Source: Amycolatopsis sp. FBCC-B4732
GTDB taxonomy: Bacteria; Actinomycetota; Actinomycetes; Mycobacteriales; Pseudonocardiaceae
Direction of reading: 5' to 3'
DNA length: 64,000 nucleotides
Assembly: GCF_023008405.1 (NCBI RefSeq)
Contig: NZ_CP095376.1
Coordinates: 5,046,001-5,110,000 of the forward strand
Made by a program: the position numbers and the translations under genes. Positions 33,836-41,961 of this stretch are shown here, in pieces. Position 1 is the first letter of the stretch, and each line of letters begins with the position of its first letter. The notes beneath the pieces are model-generated. The model worked only from the letters and a program-made list of their open reading frames with translations, had not been told where the DNA came from and searched no databases.

Positions 33836-35090
33836 GCGGTCGGTCAGCGGCGGCCGTGTAACGACGCGCCAGGCGCGCGAACGCTTCACGGAGCTCGGGT
33901 GGCTCGACGACCTCGATGTCCGCGTCGAAACGGCCGATCGTCGCGGCCAGGCCGATCCACGACCAGGCACCCAGCACCAGACGGCAGCGGTCCGGGCCCA
34001 GTTCCTCGACGACGCCGTCACGGGCGTACTCGGACACCACGTGCGCCGGCAGGTCGAGGAGCACTTCGCCGCGGCACGGCCAGTCCCCCGACAGGTCCTT
34101 GCCGGTGAAGCGGCTCGCGACGAAGGCCGCCACGTCGCCGCCGGGCAGCTCGCGCGGGGCGAACCGCGGGCCGGCCGGCACGCGCGGGGTGATCCGGTCG
34201 GCGCGGAAGGTGCGCCAGTCCGCGCGGTCGAGGTCCCACGCCACCAGATACCACCGGCCGCCCCAGGTGACGACGTGGTGCGGCTCGACCCGGCGCGGCG
34301 GCCCGGCGGGCACAGGTCCGACGCGCGGCTCGCCCCGGGACGGCGAGTCGGCGGCCACGGGGTCGACGTGGGGCACTTCGCGGTGCGGCGGCCCAGCGGT
34401 CCCGGAGTCCGAGCGAGGCACCTCGCTGGCCCGGGGCACCCCACCGGCCGCGGAGTTCGAACGGAGCACCTCACCGGCCTGTGGCACCCCAGCCGGTAGG
34501 GAGTCCGAGCGAGGCACCTCACCGACCCGGGGCACCCCACCGGCCGCAGAGTTCGAGCCAGGCACCGCAACCCCAGCGGCCACGGAATCGGTGCGCGGCA
34601 CCTCACCCCGCACCGGCCCACCACTCACGTAGTCGAACCGCAGCACCTCCCGCGCATGCACCGCGGCACTCAACGCGGCCAGCACCGACGGGTCCACTCG
34701 CGGCCCGGCCCGGTCCGCAGCCGTCACCCGAAGCGCGTCCACCCGATGGCGCAGCCGAGCAGGCATCACCTGCCGGACCGTGTTCAACGCCCGCGCCGCC
34801 GCCTCCTCGATTCCCGCGCCACTCGCCGTCCGGAGGGCGACTGCCAGGGCCACCGCCTGGTCGTCGTCGAACAACAACGGCGGCAGCTGCGAACCCGCGT
34901 CGAGGCGGTACCCGCCGTCCGGGCCCTTCACCGCCGCGATCGGGTAGCCGAGCTCTCGCAGGCGGTCGACGTCGCGGCGTACCGTGCGCTCGCTGACCTC
35001 CAACCGCGACGCCAGCAGCGCACCAGGCCAGTCGCGGCGGGCCTGGAGGAGCGACAGCAGAGCCAGCAGCCGTCCGGAAGTTTTCGGCAT
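33825..35090 (-). CDS. WYL regulator with a repeat-expanded WYL domain
   Basis: The 421-aa protein begins MPKTSGRLLALLSLLQARRD, with winged helix LASRLEVSERTVRRDVDRL. The WYL domain starts at VLRFDYVSGG, is interrupted by about 100 residues of Pro/Ser/Gly-rich 16-residue repeats, and resumes at RRVEPHHVVTWGGRWYLVAWD. Relatives, including the one at 36789-37745, have about 320 aa and no such insert. The insert falls between two beta strands of the Sm-like fold, so folding may be tolerated. A perfect palindrome 20 bases upstream of its ATG is shared with the divergent DinB/AlkZ-like operon. Confidence 0.9.
   Translation of the reverse strand: MPKTSGRLLALLSLLQARRDWPGALLASRLEVSERTVRRDVDRLRELGYPIAAVKGPDGGYRLDAGSQLPPLLFDDDQAVALAVALRTASGAGIEEAAARALNTVRQVMPARLRHRVDALRVTAADRAGPRVDPSVLAALSAAVHAREVLRFDYVSGGPVRGEVPRTDSVAAGVAVPGSNSAAGGVPRVGEVPRSDSLPAGVPQAGEVLRSNSAAGGVPRASEVPRSDSGTAGPPHREVPHVDPVAADSPSRGEPRVGPVPAGPPRRVEPHHVVTWGGRWYLVAWDLDRADWRTFRADRITPRVPAGPRFAPRELPGGDVAAFVASRFTGKDLSGDWPCRGEVLLDLPAHVVSEYARDGVVEELGPDRCRLVLGAWSWIGLAATIGRFDADIEVVEPPELREAFARLARRYTAAADRPLSL
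34300..34610 (-). repeat. 48-bp (16-codon) imperfect tandem repeats inside the WYL gene
   Basis: About six units encode variants of RSNSAAGGVPRASEVP (others RSDSLPAGVPQAGEVL and GSNSAAGGVPRVGEVP). Sequence identity between the central units is high at DNA level and lower at the edges, the pattern expected from recombination or slippage in frame. Confidence 0.85.
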
Positions 35091-35109
35091 GCGCCGATCT
35101 TCCCAGGAA

Positions 35110-35132
35110 TAGCGGACACACCCTGTCCGCTA
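35110..35132. promoter_or_regulatory. WYL-regulator operator B, perfect palindrome
   Basis: TAGCGGACA-CACCC-TGTCCGCTA is a 9-bp perfect inverted repeat. It sits between the WYL start (35090) and the DinB start (35144) and covers the likely leaderless -10 (TACCCT, 35131-35136) of the DinB gene, so binding should repress it. Confidence 0.85.
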
Positions 35133-35143
35133 CCCTTGCCAGA

Positions 35144-35707
35144 GTGGTCCTCGTGCAGAACGACACCGAACGCAACGACCTCATCGCCGAACTGGCGGCC
35201 GCCCGCGCCGCCCTCACCACCCCGGCGCGCGATCTCACCGACGAGCAGGCCGGCGCGCGGCCGACCGTCAGCGCGCTGTGCCTGGGCGGCCTGCTCAAGC
35301 ACGTCGCCAGCATGGAAGAAAACTGGCTGCGCTTCGCCCTGGAAGGCCCTTCCGCGATGCGCTACGACCTCCCCGAGGGCGTGACCTGGGCCGACATGGC
35401 AGCCGGCACCGCTCGCGAGTTCCCGCAGTGGGCGATCGACCACCAGACCGAGTTCGCCATGCAGCCCGGCGACACCCTCGCCGGGATCCTGGCCCGCTAC
35501 GAAGACGTCGCCAAGCGAAGCGAGGACATCATCACGAGCCTGCCCGACCTGTCGGTCACGCACCCACTGCCCGACGCGCCGTGGAACCAGCCGGGCACGA
35601 CGTGGAGCGCGCGGCGGGCGCTGCTGCACGTCATCACCGAGACCGCGCAGCACGCCGGGCACGCGGACATCATCCGCGAGGCGCTGGACGGTCAGAAGTC
35701 GACGTGA
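35144..35707 (+). CDS. DinB/DUF664-family mycothiol-dependent transferase
   Basis: This is a four-helix-bundle protein of 187 aa. The metal-binding His positions of the DinB fold are visible in LLKHVASMEENW (His about residue 53) and ETAQHAGHADIIRE (two His about residues 167 and 170). Relatives in actinobacteria use mycothiol to detoxify or isomerise small molecules. The GTG at 35144 is probably leaderless: the candidate -10 ends eight bases upstream. It overlaps the next gene by four bases and diverges from the WYL regulator. Confidence 0.88.
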   Translation: MVLVQNDTERNDLIAELAAARAALTTPARDLTDEQAGARPTVSALCLGGLLKHVASMEENWLRFALEGPSAMRYDLPEGVTWADMAAGTAREFPQWAIDHQTEFAMQPGDTLAGILARYEDVAKRSEDIITSLPDLSVTHPLPDAPWNQPGTTWSARRALLHVITETAQHAGHADIIREALDGQKST

Positions 35708-36792
35708 CCGTCCTGGACACGCGGGCGCTCAACCGCGCCACGCTCGCCCGTCAGCTGCTGCTCGAGCGCGCCGGACTGCCGGTGCACGACGCCGTCGCGC
35801 ACCTCGGTGGCCTGCAGGCGCAGGAGCCGCAGGAGCCGTTCACCGGGTTGTGGTCGCGGCTGCGCGCCTTCGACCCGGCGGTGCTTTCGGAGCTGCTGAC
35901 CGGGCGGCGCGTGGTGCGGACGCACCTGATGCGCCGCACCGTCCACCTGCTCACCGCCGAGGACGTGCTGGCGTGGCGGACGCGGTTCGACGCGATGCTG
36001 CGCCAGCGCGTCCTGGGCACCTACCGCCGCGAGCTCGCCGGGGTCGACCTCGGCGAGCTCGCGGCGGCGGGCCGCGCCGTGCTGGCCGACGGCGAGCCGC
36101 GCTCGATGGGTGACCTCGCCCGCGCGGTCGCCGGACGCTGGCCCGGCGCCGGGCCGCGGCCGCTCGGGGAAATGCTGGTCGCCGCGCTCATCCCGGTGGC
36201 CCAGCTGCCGCCGCGCGGGCTGTGGCGCGTCAAGGCCGGCGTGCGGAACCTGCCGCTGACGGCCTGGCTGGGCCGCGACGTCGACCCGCTCGCCCCGGAC
36301 GACGTGGCCGGGCAGGCGCTCGTGCGGCGCTACCTCGCGGCGTACGGTCCCGCGGCGACCGCCGACCTGCGCGCGTGGAGCGGCCTGGCCGGGCTGCCCG
36401 CGGCGGTGAAGGCCGTGCGCGAGGAGCTGGTCGTGTTCCGCGACGAACGCGGGCGCGAGCTGCTGGACCTGCCCGGCGCCCCGCGCCCGGAGCCGGACAC
36501 GCCGGCGCCGGTGCGGTTCCTGCCCGCGTTCGACAACGCGATCCTCGGCTACGACGACCGGAGCCGGATCATCGACGACGCCCACCGCGGGCTTTCGGTG
36601 GCCGGCGAGCGGGTGGTGCTGGTCGACGGCCGCGTGGCGGCGACGTGGCAGGTGGCGGACGGCACGGTGGTCGTGAAGCCGCTGGGGCGCCTGCCGAAAG
36701 CCGACCGGACCGCCGTCACGGCGGAAGGCGGCGAGCTGGCGTCGTTCCTCTCCGACGGCGAAAGCGATCGCGTCCGGGTCGAAGCGGGCTAA
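35704..36792 (+). CDS. Winged-helix DNA-binding protein, AlkZ/YcaQ DNA glycosylase-like
   Basis: It starts at GTG 35704 within the DinB stop (GTGA overlap). The 362-aa protein matches the HTH_42 winged-helix family. Near the N-terminus it has VAHLGGLQAQEPQEPFTGLW, where QAQ corresponds to the Q-x-Q catalytic motif of AlkZ-type glycosylases that excise alkylated bases or unhook DNA crosslinks. Such proteins often serve as self-resistance factors for DNA-alkylating metabolites. Pairing with a thiol transferase suggests an electrophile-defence unit. Convergent 4-bp overlap with the following WYL gene. Confidence 0.85.
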   Translation: MTVLDTRALNRATLARQLLLERAGLPVHDAVAHLGGLQAQEPQEPFTGLWSRLRAFDPAVLSELLTGRRVVRTHLMRRTVHLLTAEDVLAWRTRFDAMLRQRVLGTYRRELAGVDLGELAAAGRAVLADGEPRSMGDLARAVAGRWPGAGPRPLGEMLVAALIPVAQLPPRGLWRVKAGVRNLPLTAWLGRDVDPLAPDDVAGQALVRRYLAAYGPAATADLRAWSGLAGLPAAVKAVREELVVFRDERGRELLDLPGAPRPEPDTPAPVRFLPAFDNAILGYDDRSRIIDDAHRGLSVAGERVVLVDGRVAATWQVADGTVVVKPLGRLPKADRTAVTAEGGELASFLSDGESDRVRVEAG

Positions 36793-37745
36793 CCGACCGC
36801 GCGGGCGAACCGCTCCGCCACCTCGCGCAGCAGCTCCACCAGCCCCGGCGGCGCCTCCTCCACCACGAAGTCGTACCCCCACTGCGCCAGGTAGTACGGG
36901 ACCGTGTCGAGGGTGTTCGCCCCGGTCCGCACCCGGCAGCTGTGCTCGTCGATCCCCTCCACGACACCGGACGTCGGCGGGATGCGGCGCGCGAGCACCT
37001 CGGCCGGGGCGGCCACGCGCAGCACGAGCTGGTGCGGGTACGGCGCCATCGAGATCTGCTGCGAGACGTACGCCGCGAGGTCTTCGGCCGGGGGTTCGCG
37101 CGGGGTGAAGCGGAAGCTCGCCGCCGGCACCCCGGTGATCCGGTCGACCCGGAAGGTGCGCCAGCCGGCGCGGTCGAGGTCGAAGGCGACCAGGTACCAG
37201 CGCCGCCCGGTGTGGACCAGGCGCAGCGGCTCGACCAAGCGTTCCGTCTCCGCGCCGGACCGGTCGCCGTAGCCGAAGCGCAGGCGCTCGGAGTCACGGC
37301 AGGCGGCCGCGATCGCGGTCAGCACCGAGGCGTCCACCATCGGCCCGGCGCCGGGCAGCGAGACCGTCGCCGCGGCCACGGCGCCCACGCGCGGCCGCAG
37401 TCGGGCGGGCAGCACCTGCTCCAGCTTCGCCAGCGCGCGCACCGACGTCTCCTCGATGCCGCTGACCGTGCCGCTCGCCGCCGTGCGCAGGCCGACCGCG
37501 ACCGCGACCGCTTCGTCGTCGTCCAGCAGCAGCGGCGGCAGCGCGGCGCCCGCGCCCAGCCGGTAGCCGCCGGCCACCCCGGGCGTCGCGTGCACCGGGT
37601 AGCCGAGGGAACGCAGCCGCTCGACGTCGCGGCGGATCGTGCGGACGTCGACGTCGAGCCGCGACGCGAGGTCCGCGCCCGGCCAGTCGCGCCGCGCCTG
37701 GAGCAGCGAGAGCAACCGGAGCAGGCGTTCCGAAGTGCCGTACAT
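36789..37745 (-). CDS. WYL-domain transcriptional regulator
   Basis: The 318-aa protein begins MYGTSERLLRLLSLLQARRD, with the winged helix LASRLDVDVRTIRRDVERL. The WYL domain reads VEPLRLVHTGRRWYLVAFD, followed by a C-terminal WCX extension. Length and layout are normal and make it the reference for the expanded paralogue at 33825-35090, which shares the LLSLLQARRDWPGA stretch. Upstream lies a perfect 9-bp palindrome. It diverges from the deaminase-oxygenase pair, the probable target. Confidence 0.92.
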   Translation of the reverse strand: MYGTSERLLRLLSLLQARRDWPGADLASRLDVDVRTIRRDVERLRSLGYPVHATPGVAGGYRLGAGAALPPLLLDDDEAVAVAVGLRTAASGTVSGIEETSVRALAKLEQVLPARLRPRVGAVAAATVSLPGAGPMVDASVLTAIAAACRDSERLRFGYGDRSGAETERLVEPLRLVHTGRRWYLVAFDLDRAGWRTFRVDRITGVPAASFRFTPREPPAEDLAAYVSQQISMAPYPHQLVLRVAAPAEVLARRIPPTSGVVEGIDEHSCRVRTGANTLDTVPYYLAQWGYDFVVEEAPPGLVELLREVAERFARAVG

Positions 37746-37764
37746 GGCACGCAGTGTGCCAGAC

Positions 37765-37789
37765 ATCGAGGACAGTTCCGGTCCTCGAT
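37765..37789. promoter_or_regulatory. WYL-regulator operator C, perfect palindrome
   Basis: ATCGAGGAC-N7-GTCCTCGAT, 20 bases before the WYL ATG and 68 bases before the divergent deaminase ATG. Its core GGACA-N5-GGTCC keeps the GGACA-N5-TGTCC layout of sites A and B, with other flanks. Confidence 0.8.
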
Positions 37790-37856
37790 CCGCCGGATGG
37801 TGCAGCCGTGCGGTCAAACACTTGCCAGGCACCGCCCCGGCCGGAAAGAGTGACGC

Positions 37857-38315
37857 ATGCCGATCGACCCGCACGCCCTGCTCGCTGTCGCCCGCGAGGA
37901 AGCCGAGCTGGGCAAGGCCGAAGGCGGCGTGCCGATCGGGGCCGCGCTCTTCGACACCGCGGGCACCCTGCTGGGCCGCGGGCACAACCGGCGCGTGCAG
38001 GACGGCGACCCGTCGACGCACGCCGAGACAGCGGCGTTCCGCAACGCCGGCCGGCGCCCGCACTACCGCGACACGATCATGGTCACGACGCTCTCGCCGT
38101 GCTGGTACTGCTCCGGTCTCGTCCGTCAGTTCGGGATCGGGCGCGTCGTCATCGGCGAGGCCACGACGTTCCACGGCGGGCACGACTGGCTCGCCGGGCT
38201 CGGCGTGGGGATCACCGTGCTCGACGATCCCGCCTGCACCGCGCTGATGACCGAGTTCATCGCCGCGCGCCCGGACCTGTGGTTCGAGGACATCGGGGTC
38301 GAAAAGTCCGAATAG
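37857..38315 (+). CDS. Nucleoside/cytosine deaminase-like protein
   Basis: The 152-aa zinc enzyme belongs to the cytidine deaminase fold. The ligand and catalytic motifs are STHAETAAF (H55, E57) and LSPCWYCSGLV (C82, C85). Sequence between them and the late FHGGHDWL are close to the fungal-type cytosine deaminase/guanine deaminase group. It deaminates a free base or nucleoside; which one is not certain. The ATG at 37857 follows GGAAAGAG. A dioxygenase gene starts 26 bp after its stop and is probably co-transcribed, both facing the WYL regulator. Confidence 0.9.
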   Translation: MPIDPHALLAVAREEAELGKAEGGVPIGAALFDTAGTLLGRGHNRRVQDGDPSTHAETAAFRNAGRRPHYRDTIMVTTLSPCWYCSGLVRQFGIGRVVIGEATTFHGGHDWLAGLGVGITVLDDPACTALMTEFIAARPDLWFEDIGVEKSE

Positions 38316-38340
38316 GACAGTGCTGTTGCGAGGAGCCGGT

Positions 38341-39303
38341 ATGCCGTCATCCGTTCCGCTCGTGGACCTTTCGCCGTGGTTCGGGGGGACGTCCGAAGGC
38401 CGCGCCGACGTGGCCGGCGAGATCGACCACGCGCTGCGGGAGTCCGGTTTCCTGCTGGTCACCGGGCACGGCGTGCCGGACGAGCTGCGCCACCGGACGC
38501 GCGAGCTGGCGCGGGAGTTCTTCGCGCTGCCCGAGGACGTCAAGCAGCGCTACGCGGTCACGGTCGGCGGGCGCGGCTGGCTGCCGCCCGGCGTCGAGGC
38601 CAACGGCTACGCCGAGGGCACCGAGACCCCGCCGGACCTCAAGGAGTCCTACTCCGCCGGCGCGGACGACGGCGTGGGCGTCGCCGAGATCGACGGGTTC
38701 TGGTTCCAGCCCAACGTCTGGCCCGGCGAGGTGGCCGGCTTCGCCGAGACGGCGACGGAGTACATGCGCCGGATGCGCGCGCTGTCGGACCACCTGCTGG
38801 AGATCTTCGCCGCGGCGCTCGGCCTGGCCCAGAGCCACTTCACGCGGCACACGGCGCACCCGACGTACACGTTCAACATCAACTGGTACCCGCCGATGAC
38901 GCACGTCGGCGCGCCGGAGGCGGACCAGTTCCGGATCGGCCCGCACACCGACTTCGGCACGGTGACGGTGCTCGACCGCCAGGCCGGTGTGGGCGGCCTG
39001 CAGGTCTGCACGGCCGACGGCGAGTGGAAAGACGCGCCGTTCCACCCGGACGCGTTCACGGTGAACATCGGCGACCTGATGGCGCGCTGGACCGGCGACC
39101 GCTGGCGATCGACGCGCCACCGCGTCCTCCCGCCGGCGGCCACCGCCCCGGACGAGGACCTGGTGTCGCTGATCTTCTTCTACGAGACCGACCACGACGC
39201 CCGGATCACGTCGCTCGGGCCGCCGCTGGGCAAGCGGACGTACCCCGAGGTGATCGCGGCGGAGTACCTGCGGGAGAAGCTGACCGCGATCACCGTCGGC
39301 TGA
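38341..39303 (+). CDS. 2-oxoglutarate/Fe(II) oxygenase, isopenicillin N synthase family
   Basis: The 320-aa protein starts MPSSVPLVDLSPWF at ATG 38341 after AGGAGCC. The N-terminal DIOX_N segment contains the HGVP motif (TGHGVPDELR). The iron ligands are in GPHTDFGTVT (His and Asp) and STRHRVLPP (His), and the 2OG/substrate arginine region falls in the late VSLIFFYETDHDARI segment. Members hydroxylate or desaturate many small molecules, including nucleobases. Next to a deaminase, a base- or nucleoside-modifying role is plausible but unproved. Confidence 0.9.
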   Translation: MPSSVPLVDLSPWFGGTSEGRADVAGEIDHALRESGFLLVTGHGVPDELRHRTRELAREFFALPEDVKQRYAVTVGGRGWLPPGVEANGYAEGTETPPDLKESYSAGADDGVGVAEIDGFWFQPNVWPGEVAGFAETATEYMRRMRALSDHLLEIFAAALGLAQSHFTRHTAHPTYTFNINWYPPMTHVGAPEADQFRIGPHTDFGTVTVLDRQAGVGGLQVCTADGEWKDAPFHPDAFTVNIGDLMARWTGDRWRSTRHRVLPPAATAPDEDLVSLIFFYETDHDARITSLGPPLGKRTYPEVIAAEYLREKLTAITVG

Positions 39304-39313
39304 GTCGTCGTGG

Positions 39314-39345
39314 GTGTTCAGGGCGGTGGGAACCGCCCGGAACAC
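39314..39345. terminator. Bidirectional terminator between convergent genes
   Basis: GTGTTC-A-GGGCGGT pairs with ACCGCCC-G-GAACAC over a 4-base loop: 13 pairs with one mismatch. It fills exactly the space between the oxygenase and diguanylate cyclase stops. Confidence 0.85.
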
Positions 39346-40617
39346 TCACGAGCCGGGGTCGGCGCAGATCGTCCGGTTCCGCCCCGCCGCCTTGGCCCGC
39401 AGCAACGCCGCCTCCGCCGCCAGGAGCGCACCCGACAAGCGGCCGTCCGCCGCACACGCCGCGACCCCGATCGACGTCGTCACACCGACGAACTGGGGGC
39501 CGTCGGCCGAGGACTTCAGCGCCACCAGGGTCGAGGCGATGCGCAGGCGGATGCGTTCGGCGATGGCCATCGCGTCGAAGCGGCCGGCGCCGGCCAGCAG
39601 GACCGCGAACTCCTCGCCGCCGGAGCGGCCCACCAGGTCGGCCGAACGGACCTCGTCGCGCAGGGTGTCGGCCACCGCGCGCAGGACCGCGTCGCCGATG
39701 CGGGCGCCGTAGCGGTCGTTGAGGCGGCGGAAGTGGTCGAGGTCGAGCAGCAGCACCGCCGGGCCGGGGCCGGCTCCGGCGAGGCGGTCCAGCCGGGCTT
39801 CGGCGGCGCCGCGCCACGACGCCGCGGTCAGCACGCCGGTGCCGGGGTCGAGGGTGACGTGGTCGCGGCGGCCGAGGCCGAGGCCGCCGCGGTGGAGCAC
39901 CACCGTGGCGCCGGCCAGCACCGGCACCAGGAGCGGGGCCGCCGCGGTGGCCCAGGCCAGCGGCAGCCCGAACGCGGCCATCGCGGCGTCGAAAGCGTGG
40001 CCCGGCGCGGCTTCGCGCGGGCGGCGGGGGCCGTCGGCGGCGGTCACGAGCGCGGCGTTCACCGCGAGGAAGACCAGGACGGCAGCGGTGAGCAGGAGGA
40101 CGGTGCGGGAGCCGAGGACCGCGCCCAGCGGGCGGACGCCGGTCGCGGTGAGGAACGCGCCCGCGACGAGCCCGGCCAGCGCCGTCGACGCGGCACCGAA
40201 CACCTGCCGGTACACGGGTCTTCTGCGGACCCGGAACCACTGGTGCGCGGCCGACAGCACGACCAGGGCGACCGCGAGGCCGGGCCGGAGCACCAGCACG
40301 CCGGCGAAGATCCACGGGGTGTCGACGCCGGGGCCGAGCAGGGTGTCCTCGCGGTGGCGCTCCACCGGCCGCGCGAGCTCGGCGGACACCAGCAGCCCGC
40401 CCAGGAGCAGCGCGAACGGCCCCAGCATCGCGGGCAGGGGCGGGAACCGGACGGCGGCGAGCGCGACCGCGGCGACGGCGAGGACGTCGACCGCGACGAG
40501 GTAGAGCACCTGACCGCGGCGCGGCAGCCGCCACAGGGCCCAGCGCGCCAGCACGACGGCGGGCAGGAACCGGCCCGGGCGGCGTCCTCCGCCGGCGGCG
40601 ACCGAATCCCCCACCAT
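39346..40617 (-). CDS. Membrane-bound diguanylate cyclase (GGDEF)
   Basis: The 423-aa protein has six or so membrane helices in the first 240 residues and a C-terminal GGDEF domain making cyclic di-GMP. The active site is canonical (GRSGGEEFAVLL), and an allosteric I-site RSAD lies five residues before it, so product inhibition is expected. Metal-binding DLDHFRRLNDRYG precedes it. No PAS or GAF sensor is present; the membrane part is the only candidate input domain. The gene stands alone, ended by a bidirectional terminator. Confidence 0.93.
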   Translation of the reverse strand: MVGDSVAAGGGRRPGRFLPAVVLARWALWRLPRRGQVLYLVAVDVLAVAAVALAAVRFPPLPAMLGPFALLLGGLLVSAELARPVERHREDTLLGPGVDTPWIFAGVLVLRPGLAVALVVLSAAHQWFRVRRRPVYRQVFGAASTALAGLVAGAFLTATGVRPLGAVLGSRTVLLLTAAVLVFLAVNAALVTAADGPRRPREAAPGHAFDAAMAAFGLPLAWATAAAPLLVPVLAGATVVLHRGGLGLGRRDHVTLDPGTGVLTAASWRGAAEARLDRLAGAGPGPAVLLLDLDHFRRLNDRYGARIGDAVLRAVADTLRDEVRSADLVGRSGGEEFAVLLAGAGRFDAMAIAERIRLRIASTLVALKSSADGPQFVGVTTSIGVAACAADGRLSGALLAAEAALLRAKAAGRNRTICADPGS

Positions 40618-40733
40618 TTCGGCAAAGTAGCCGGAATGCCCGGCCCTGTCGATCCGCCTTCAGGGGAATCTCACACCCGCCGACGCTCGGGAGCCGCGCG
40701 CGCACCGTGCGTCATTTTCCGGCCGAAGGAGGG

Positions 40734-40763
40734 TTGACACACAACATTGGTCTAGTCCACTGT
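40734..40763 (+). promoter_or_regulatory. Promoter of the chitinase-like gene with DasR-type site
   Basis: A consensus -35 TTGACA (40734-40739) precedes a weak -10 (CACTGT, 40758-40763). Between and overlapping them, TGGTCTAGTCCA (40748-40759) matches the DasR responsive element (consensus TGGTCTAGACCA) known from streptomycete chitin and GlcNAc genes, with one differing base. The position predicts DasR repression relieved by glucosamine-6-phosphate. Confidence 0.7.
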
Positions 40764-40846
40764 GGGGTGGCACACAACGCTCCTCCCGGGATGATCCCGC
40801 CGCCTCAAACCGGAGGTGCTCCAACCTGCTCGTTTGGAGGACCCCT

Positions 40847-41806
40847 ATGAAATCCCTGCGCCGTCTGGTGACCCTCGCGGTCGCGGCCGGAGCCGCGATG
40901 GCGACGGCGGTCGGTCTCGCCCCGCAGGCCATGGCCGCGGTGGACCCGGTGCTCGCTTCCCCGTACCTGTACCAGTGGGGCGGGCAGACCAGCCCGACCG
41001 CGGCGATGTCCGCGACCGGCGTGAAAGCGTTTACCCTCGCCTTCGTCCTGTCGGACGGCACCTGCAACCCGAAGTGGGACGGCAGCCGTTCGCTGACCGG
41101 CTCCGACAAGACGATGATCCAGAACATCCGCAGCGCGGGCGGGGACGTGATCCCCTCCTTCGGCGGCTGGTCCGGCACCAAGCTGGGCTCGAAGTGCACG
41201 TCGGCCTCGGCGCTCGCGGGTGCGTACCAGAAGGTGATCGACGCCTACGGCCTCAAGGCGATCGACCTCGACATCGAAAACACCGACGAGTTCCAGAACA
41301 ACACGGTGCAGGACCGCATCCTCAACGCGGTCAAGCTGACCAAGCAGAAGAACCCGGACCTGAAGGTCGTCATCACCATCGGCACCACCACGACCGGCCC
41401 CGACTCGTGGGGCAAGCGCCTGATCAACCAGGCCAAGGCGATCGGCGCCGGCGTCGACGTCTGGTCGGTCATGCCGTTCGACTTCTCCAGCGGCGGCGAC
41501 ATGGCCGCCCTGACGAAGTCCGCGGTCGACGGGCTGAAGAACCAGCTCAAGACCACGTTCGGCTGGAACGACGACACCGCCTACCGGCACAGCGGCCTTT
41601 CCTCGATGAACGGCAAGACCGACAACGCGGGCGAGACCGTCACGGTCGCGAACTTCACCTCCATCCGCGGCTACGCGACGAGCCACCACCTGGCCCGCTT
41701 CACCTTCTGGGCCACCAACCGCGACTGCAGCGGCGGCGGCGAATGCAGCGGCATCACGCAGGACAAGTACGCGTTCACCAAGATCGTCGCCGGCTACACC
41801 GGCTGA
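40847..41806 (+). CDS. Secreted chitinase-like protein, GH18
   Basis: The 319-aa protein has a signal peptide cleaved near AMA-AVDP (residue 31) and a single GH18-type barrel. The catalytic strand reads LKAIDLDIENTDEF, preserving the D-x-D-x-E core of the family motif though the first Asp of DxxDxDxE is Lys. SFGGWSG on the preceding strand is the SxGG motif. No chitin-binding module is present. ATG 40847 follows GGAGGACCCCT. A DasR-like site lies in the promoter, supporting a role in chitin or other GlcNAc polymer use. A strong terminator follows. Confidence 0.9.
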   Translation: MKSLRRLVTLAVAAGAAMATAVGLAPQAMAAVDPVLASPYLYQWGGQTSPTAAMSATGVKAFTLAFVLSDGTCNPKWDGSRSLTGSDKTMIQNIRSAGGDVIPSFGGWSGTKLGSKCTSASALAGAYQKVIDAYGLKAIDLDIENTDEFQNNTVQDRILNAVKLTKQKNPDLKVVITIGTTTTGPDSWGKRLINQAKAIGAGVDVWSVMPFDFSSGGDMAALTKSAVDGLKNQLKTTFGWNDDTAYRHSGLSSMNGKTDNAGETVTVANFTSIRGYATSHHLARFTFWATNRDCSGGGECSGITQDKYAFTKIVAGYTG

Positions 41807-41831
41807 CACCGGCCCGTAGTGGGGCTGTCGG

Positions 41832-41869
41832 AGGCCCTCTCACCGGCATCGGGGCCGGTGAGGGGGCCT
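41832..41869 (+). terminator. 16-bp hairpin after chitinase-like gene
   Basis: Arms at 41832-41847 and 41854-41869 pair over 16 positions (one G-U pair) across a 6-base loop, 26 bases after the stop. Confidence 0.85.
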
Positions 41870-41961
41870 TCGCGGGGCTTGGGACGGCACAGCCGGGTGC
41901 CGGTCAGCGGGAACCGCGAAACCGTCACACCGGCGCAATGTCGGGCGCCTACCGTCTTCCC

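Noticed and set aside
34300..34610. Possible CRISPR-like array
   Set aside because: Units are contiguous without unique spacers and continue the WYL reading frame, so they are coding tandem repeats.
38126..38350. Small antisense frame within the deaminase gene
   Set aside because: No ribosome site and codon use mirrors the sense gene.
40680..40760. Possible RNA gene or riboswitch before the chitinase
   Set aside because: No stable conserved fold; consensus -35 and the DasR-type site explain the sequence.
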